Positions 7,101 to 8,456 of a stretch of DNA of 8,456 nt are shown piece after piece. A model generated the notes under the pieces. The model saw nothing but the letters and a program-made list of their open reading frames with translations, was not told the origin of the DNA and did not search any database. A program made the position numbers and the translations under genes. This DNA is from Devosia sp. (GTDB taxonomy: Bacteria > Pseudomonadota > Alphaproteobacteria > Rhizobiales > Devosiaceae), in NCBI GenBank assembly GCA_025352765.1, contig JANXSI010000491.1, positions 1 through 8,456 of the forward strand. The letters are read 5' to 3'. The stretch's first letter is position 1. Each line of letters begins with the position of its first letter.

Positions 7101-8212
7101 GACACACCGGCAAGATCGCGGCGATCCGCTGGAGTATCGACGGCCAGAGTCTCGTCTCCCTCGCCCCCAACGATCCCGTCCGCGTCTGGTCGCTCGCCGA
7201 GGACGACCAGGTCGCCGCCGGCCGCCGTACTCCGGCCTGGACCGCGCTCACCGCCCTCACTGTCGATCATGGCCGCTCGGTCACTGCTGCCGGCGACGAA
7301 ACCGGCGCCCTCTGGGTCTGGTCCGAGGGCTACCCGGCGCCCGCAAGATTCGCCATTCCCGGCATCGGCAAACCCGTCTCGTCGCTCGCCTTCCTCACCG
7401 ATGGCCGCCTCGCCGCCGTTTACGAAAACACCGCCATCGCCGTCTGGTCGGTCAGAAAGACCGAGCCCGACACGCTGGTGAAACTCGACAATCTGCAGTT
7501 CTCTCGCCTTGCCGCACTCACCGGCGACATCCGCGTCGCCGTGCCGCTTAGCGACAAGACCACGTTGGTTCTCTCCGGCGACGACCTGCGCGAGTCCCGC
7601 GTCCCCGCCGACTCCATGCCGCTCGACCAGTGGGGCCTCACTGCCGCGCCCGCTGCGAACGCCGCCTTCGTCTCCTATTCGGACGGCAGTATCCGTCGCC
7701 GCGATCTCGGCGCTGGCGGCGAAGGCACGATCGTCTTCGATGCCAAGACCTCGCTCTGCGGCGCCGCCCCCACCATCGACAACAATGGGTCGAAAAGTCT
7801 CGACGTCAGCGCCGACGGCAAATGGCTCGTCGCCACCCGCACCGACGCCGCCGTCATCGTCCACAACCTCGCCGATCCGGCAAAACCCGTCTGCCTCGCG
7901 CTCCCGGCCCCCGACAGCAAGACCGTCGCCTTCTCGCCGGACAGCAAGAAACTCGCGATCCTCAGTGCCACCGACCGGCTCTACGTCTTCGACCTTGCCG
8001 CGCCCGAGAGCGCCATCATCCTCGGCGCCCCTGCCGTTCCCGACACCTCGCCGCTCGCCATCGCTGCCGGCACCGCGCGGAAAACCTCGTGGCTCGCCTG
8101 GCAGGACGACACAACGCTCCTCGTTTCGACCACCGGCGGCGCCATCGAGTCCATCACCCTCGATCCCGCCGGCTGGCGCGCCCGTGTGGACAGCCTGTTC
8201 TTCACCCAATAG
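4103..8212 (+). CDS. TIR - nSTAND1 NTPase - transmembrane - WD40-like repeat protein (candidate NLR-like immune receptor)
   Basis: This 1369-residue multidomain protein is probably a signalling ATPase that switches on an NAD-consuming TIR effector. The TIR domain (about 1-130) starts KIFISHSS and carries LDLDPRRG (about 34-40, BB-loop side) and SPNWAKSKWCLAEF, whose E78 sits where the catalytic NADase glutamate of TIR enzymes lies. After a linker, PYRGLLPLEADDAGIFFGRD (173-192) opens the nSTAND1 module: Walker A GASGAGKSS (218-226), Walker B LVIAVDQAEEL (317-327), and LTVRSD (357-362). A winged-helix-like end includes IEPAHEALLRHW (554-565). A basic stretch (RRR, 651-653) precedes one membrane helix (654-676), then a helical stalk and about 630 residues of beta-propeller repeats. 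The best repeat spans FTGHTGKIAAIRWS to VRVWSL (998-1031). The start is a TTG, because KIFISHSS must be at the N-terminus; an AGG lies 3 bases upstream. Domain calls are firm; an antiphage or self-killing role is inference. Confidence 0.9.
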   Translation: MGKIFISHSSANNAEALAIHDWLAERGWGDVFLDLDPRRGLVAGDRWQAALRAAAEQCELILILISPNWAKSKWCLAEFLLAKQMNKQILGVVVQPTPYEDLPVELTAEWQLVDLSAPDAGWSVTLSPPRYEPETLVKFSGTGLARLAAGLEKAGLDATHFLWPPDSDPGRAPYRGLLPLEADDAGIFFGRDGATILTLDALRGLRAAAAPRFLTILGASGAGKSSFLRAGLLPRLSRDSRHFAVLPIIRPERAALTGDYGFAAMLEAALRSRTITRNRADIRAAVTSGAAAVRPLLTLLSHIEDTGDAATGGPPTLVIAVDQAEELLTADTAEASAFLTLLADLAATDDPAILVLLTVRSDSFDQLQSRPELAATQPHHLVDLPPVPSGSFGDIIRGPARRVTAAGRKLVVEETLVDALLSDIEQGGAKDALPLLAFTLERLYRDYGADGDLQLAEYEKLGRIRGAIEAAVEQALGKADGNPAIPRDRAARLALLRRGLIPWLAGIDPATGSPRRRVARLAEVPAEALPLIELMVGERLLATDIDKPTGERTIEPAHEALLRHWGALDTWLVEDSADLGLVEALRRAATDWDANARGPEFLIHTGARLATAEQLGSADKFSGYLTSVDRAYLDAARARENAVLAKARAIRRRTTIAAAIAGVVLVAGATAGYFIWSAGQAAKTEAAASFETARAEAALRAGKPEEGASAALAAYDLLPSTATRTAALTAAMSVSPNATAIYPVIGRVADTAFLDPEHLLVLSGKGTLTTLDLGMRKTATTALATSPLPIGLAADGQGGATAIFADTSMTTLDGKPVAAATTEDFAPRAGTVRASGDGKLVAMIGLVGDVLVRDCRTLPCRDTHLAAPAGSDPGLLAGSLAIKPDGTGLAVNWWPGLVAVYGDLAAAPKLTPLPSDLASLGVVVGMDWSAVTDRIVLSTDSGKIALLDPTGTTPPKPLDLGIATAAIAWSPTEPVFALACDTTAICLYRDTGARQAAFTGHTGKIAAIRWSIDGQSLVSLAPNDPVRVWSLAEDDQVAAGRRTPAWTALTALTVDHGRSVTAAGDETGALWVWSEGYPAPARFAIPGIGKPVSSLAFLTDGRLAAVYENTAIAVWSVRKTEPDTLVKLDNLQFSRLAALTGDIRVAVPLSDKTTLVLSGDDLRESRVPADSMPLDQWGLTAAPAANAAFVSYSDGSIRRRDLGAGGEGTIVFDAKTSLCGAAPTIDNNGSKSLDVSADGKWLVATRTDAAVIVHNLADPAKPVCLALPAPDSKTVAFSPDSKKLAILSATDRLYVFDLAAPESAIILGAPAVPDTSPLAIAAGTARKTSWLAWQDDTTLLVSTTGGAIESITLDPAGWRARVDSLFFTQ

Positions 8213-8243
8213 TCTTGAGCGCAACGGGAAGGGGGGCCTGCGC

Positions 8244-8456
8244 ATGCGATACCGACCGGCACTGGGCCTCGCCCTCGCGCTCCTCGTCTCCTCCAGCCTC
8301 GTCATCCCCACCGTCCCGGCTATCGCCGGCAGCATCGAAGCCCTCGCCCCCGCGCCGGCCTCCCCCCTCACCACGCCCGGCGTCGAACCCGGCGCCGTCC
8401 GCACCTGGGTGCAGCTGGTCTGGAACCCGAAAACCCGCACGCTCGAGCGGCTCAGC
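8244..8456 (+). CDS. Predicted exported protein of unknown function, cut by the right edge
   Basis: An ATG at 8244 opens a frame that stays open to the edge (71 codons). It is preceded by a very purine-rich ribosome site (GGGAAGGGGGG, 8226-8236). The product begins with a classic Sec signal peptide: MRYR, a hydrophobic stretch ALGLALALLVSSSLVI, then VPAIAG with a likely cut after AIA (residues 27-29). The mature part starts rich in alanine and proline, then turns into an ordinary folded-looking sequence (VRTWVQLVWNPKTRTLERLS). I do not recognise the family. It starts 31 bases after the TIR-STAND stop on the same strand, so the two are very likely co-transcribed. A periplasmic or lipid-facing partner of the TIR-STAND propeller is possible but unproven. 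The reading frame and signal peptide are well supported; function is unknown. Confidence 0.72.
   Translation, partial: MRYRPALGLALALLVSSSLVIPTVPAIAGSIEALAPAPASPLTTPGVEPGAVRTWVQLVWNPKTRTLERLS

Noticed and set aside
6458..8440. 660-codon minus-strand open frame opposite the WD40 region and the exported-protein gene
   Set aside because: It has the same low-complexity G/E/R/D-rich composition and no recognisable motif, and it crosses two well-supported plus-strand genes.

Overview
The window is GC-rich double-stranded chromosomal DNA with almost no non-coding space, and it uses GTG and TTG starts freely. Its best-recognised part is an RpoE/ChrR-type extracytoplasmic-function sigma locus next to FAD oxidoreductase, DUF1365 and DUF2177 genes. 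This arrangement is typical of Alphaproteobacteria. A member of the Hyphomicrobiales (for example a Devosia-like organism) is my guess from style only; the sequence does not fix the genus.

Left part, minus strand (1-2104): an FAD-dependent, amine-oxidase-fold oxidoreductase is followed, with a 4-base GTGA overlap, by a DUF1365 protein that runs off the left edge. In related bacteria this pair usually precedes a cyclopropane-fatty-acid-synthase-like methyltransferase, so it probably modifies membrane lipids. The 268-base gap 2105-2372 separates this operon from the divergent sigma operon and holds a TGATCC-type ECF promoter candidate.

Middle, plus strand (2373-4008): ECF sigma factor, ChrR-like zinc anti-sigma factor and a DUF2177 membrane protein form a tight operon. 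The sigma and anti-sigma genes overlap by 4 bases, and the third gene starts 2 bases after the second. ChrR has the zinc-finger ligands H6, H31, C35 and C38, a C-terminal cupin with H146, H148, E152 and H182, and a C192/C194 pair. These match the singlet-oxygen-responsive ChrR of Rhodobacter sphaeroides. Both operons together look like a photo-oxidative (singlet oxygen or organic peroxide) membrane-stress module.

Right part, plus strand (4103-8456): one 1369-residue protein has a TIR domain, an nSTAND1-type P-loop NTPase, one transmembrane helix and a long WD40-like beta-propeller region. It is followed 31 bases downstream by the start of an exported protein of unknown function, cut by the right edge. 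The TIR-STAND-WD40 layout is that of an NLR-like immune or cell-suicide receptor. The predicted topology puts TIR and STAND in the cytoplasm and the propeller in the periplasm, so the linked exported protein could be a partner. This is the most interesting part of the window; its function is inferred, not shown.

I see no tRNA, rRNA, CRISPR array, insertion sequence or attachment-site repeat.
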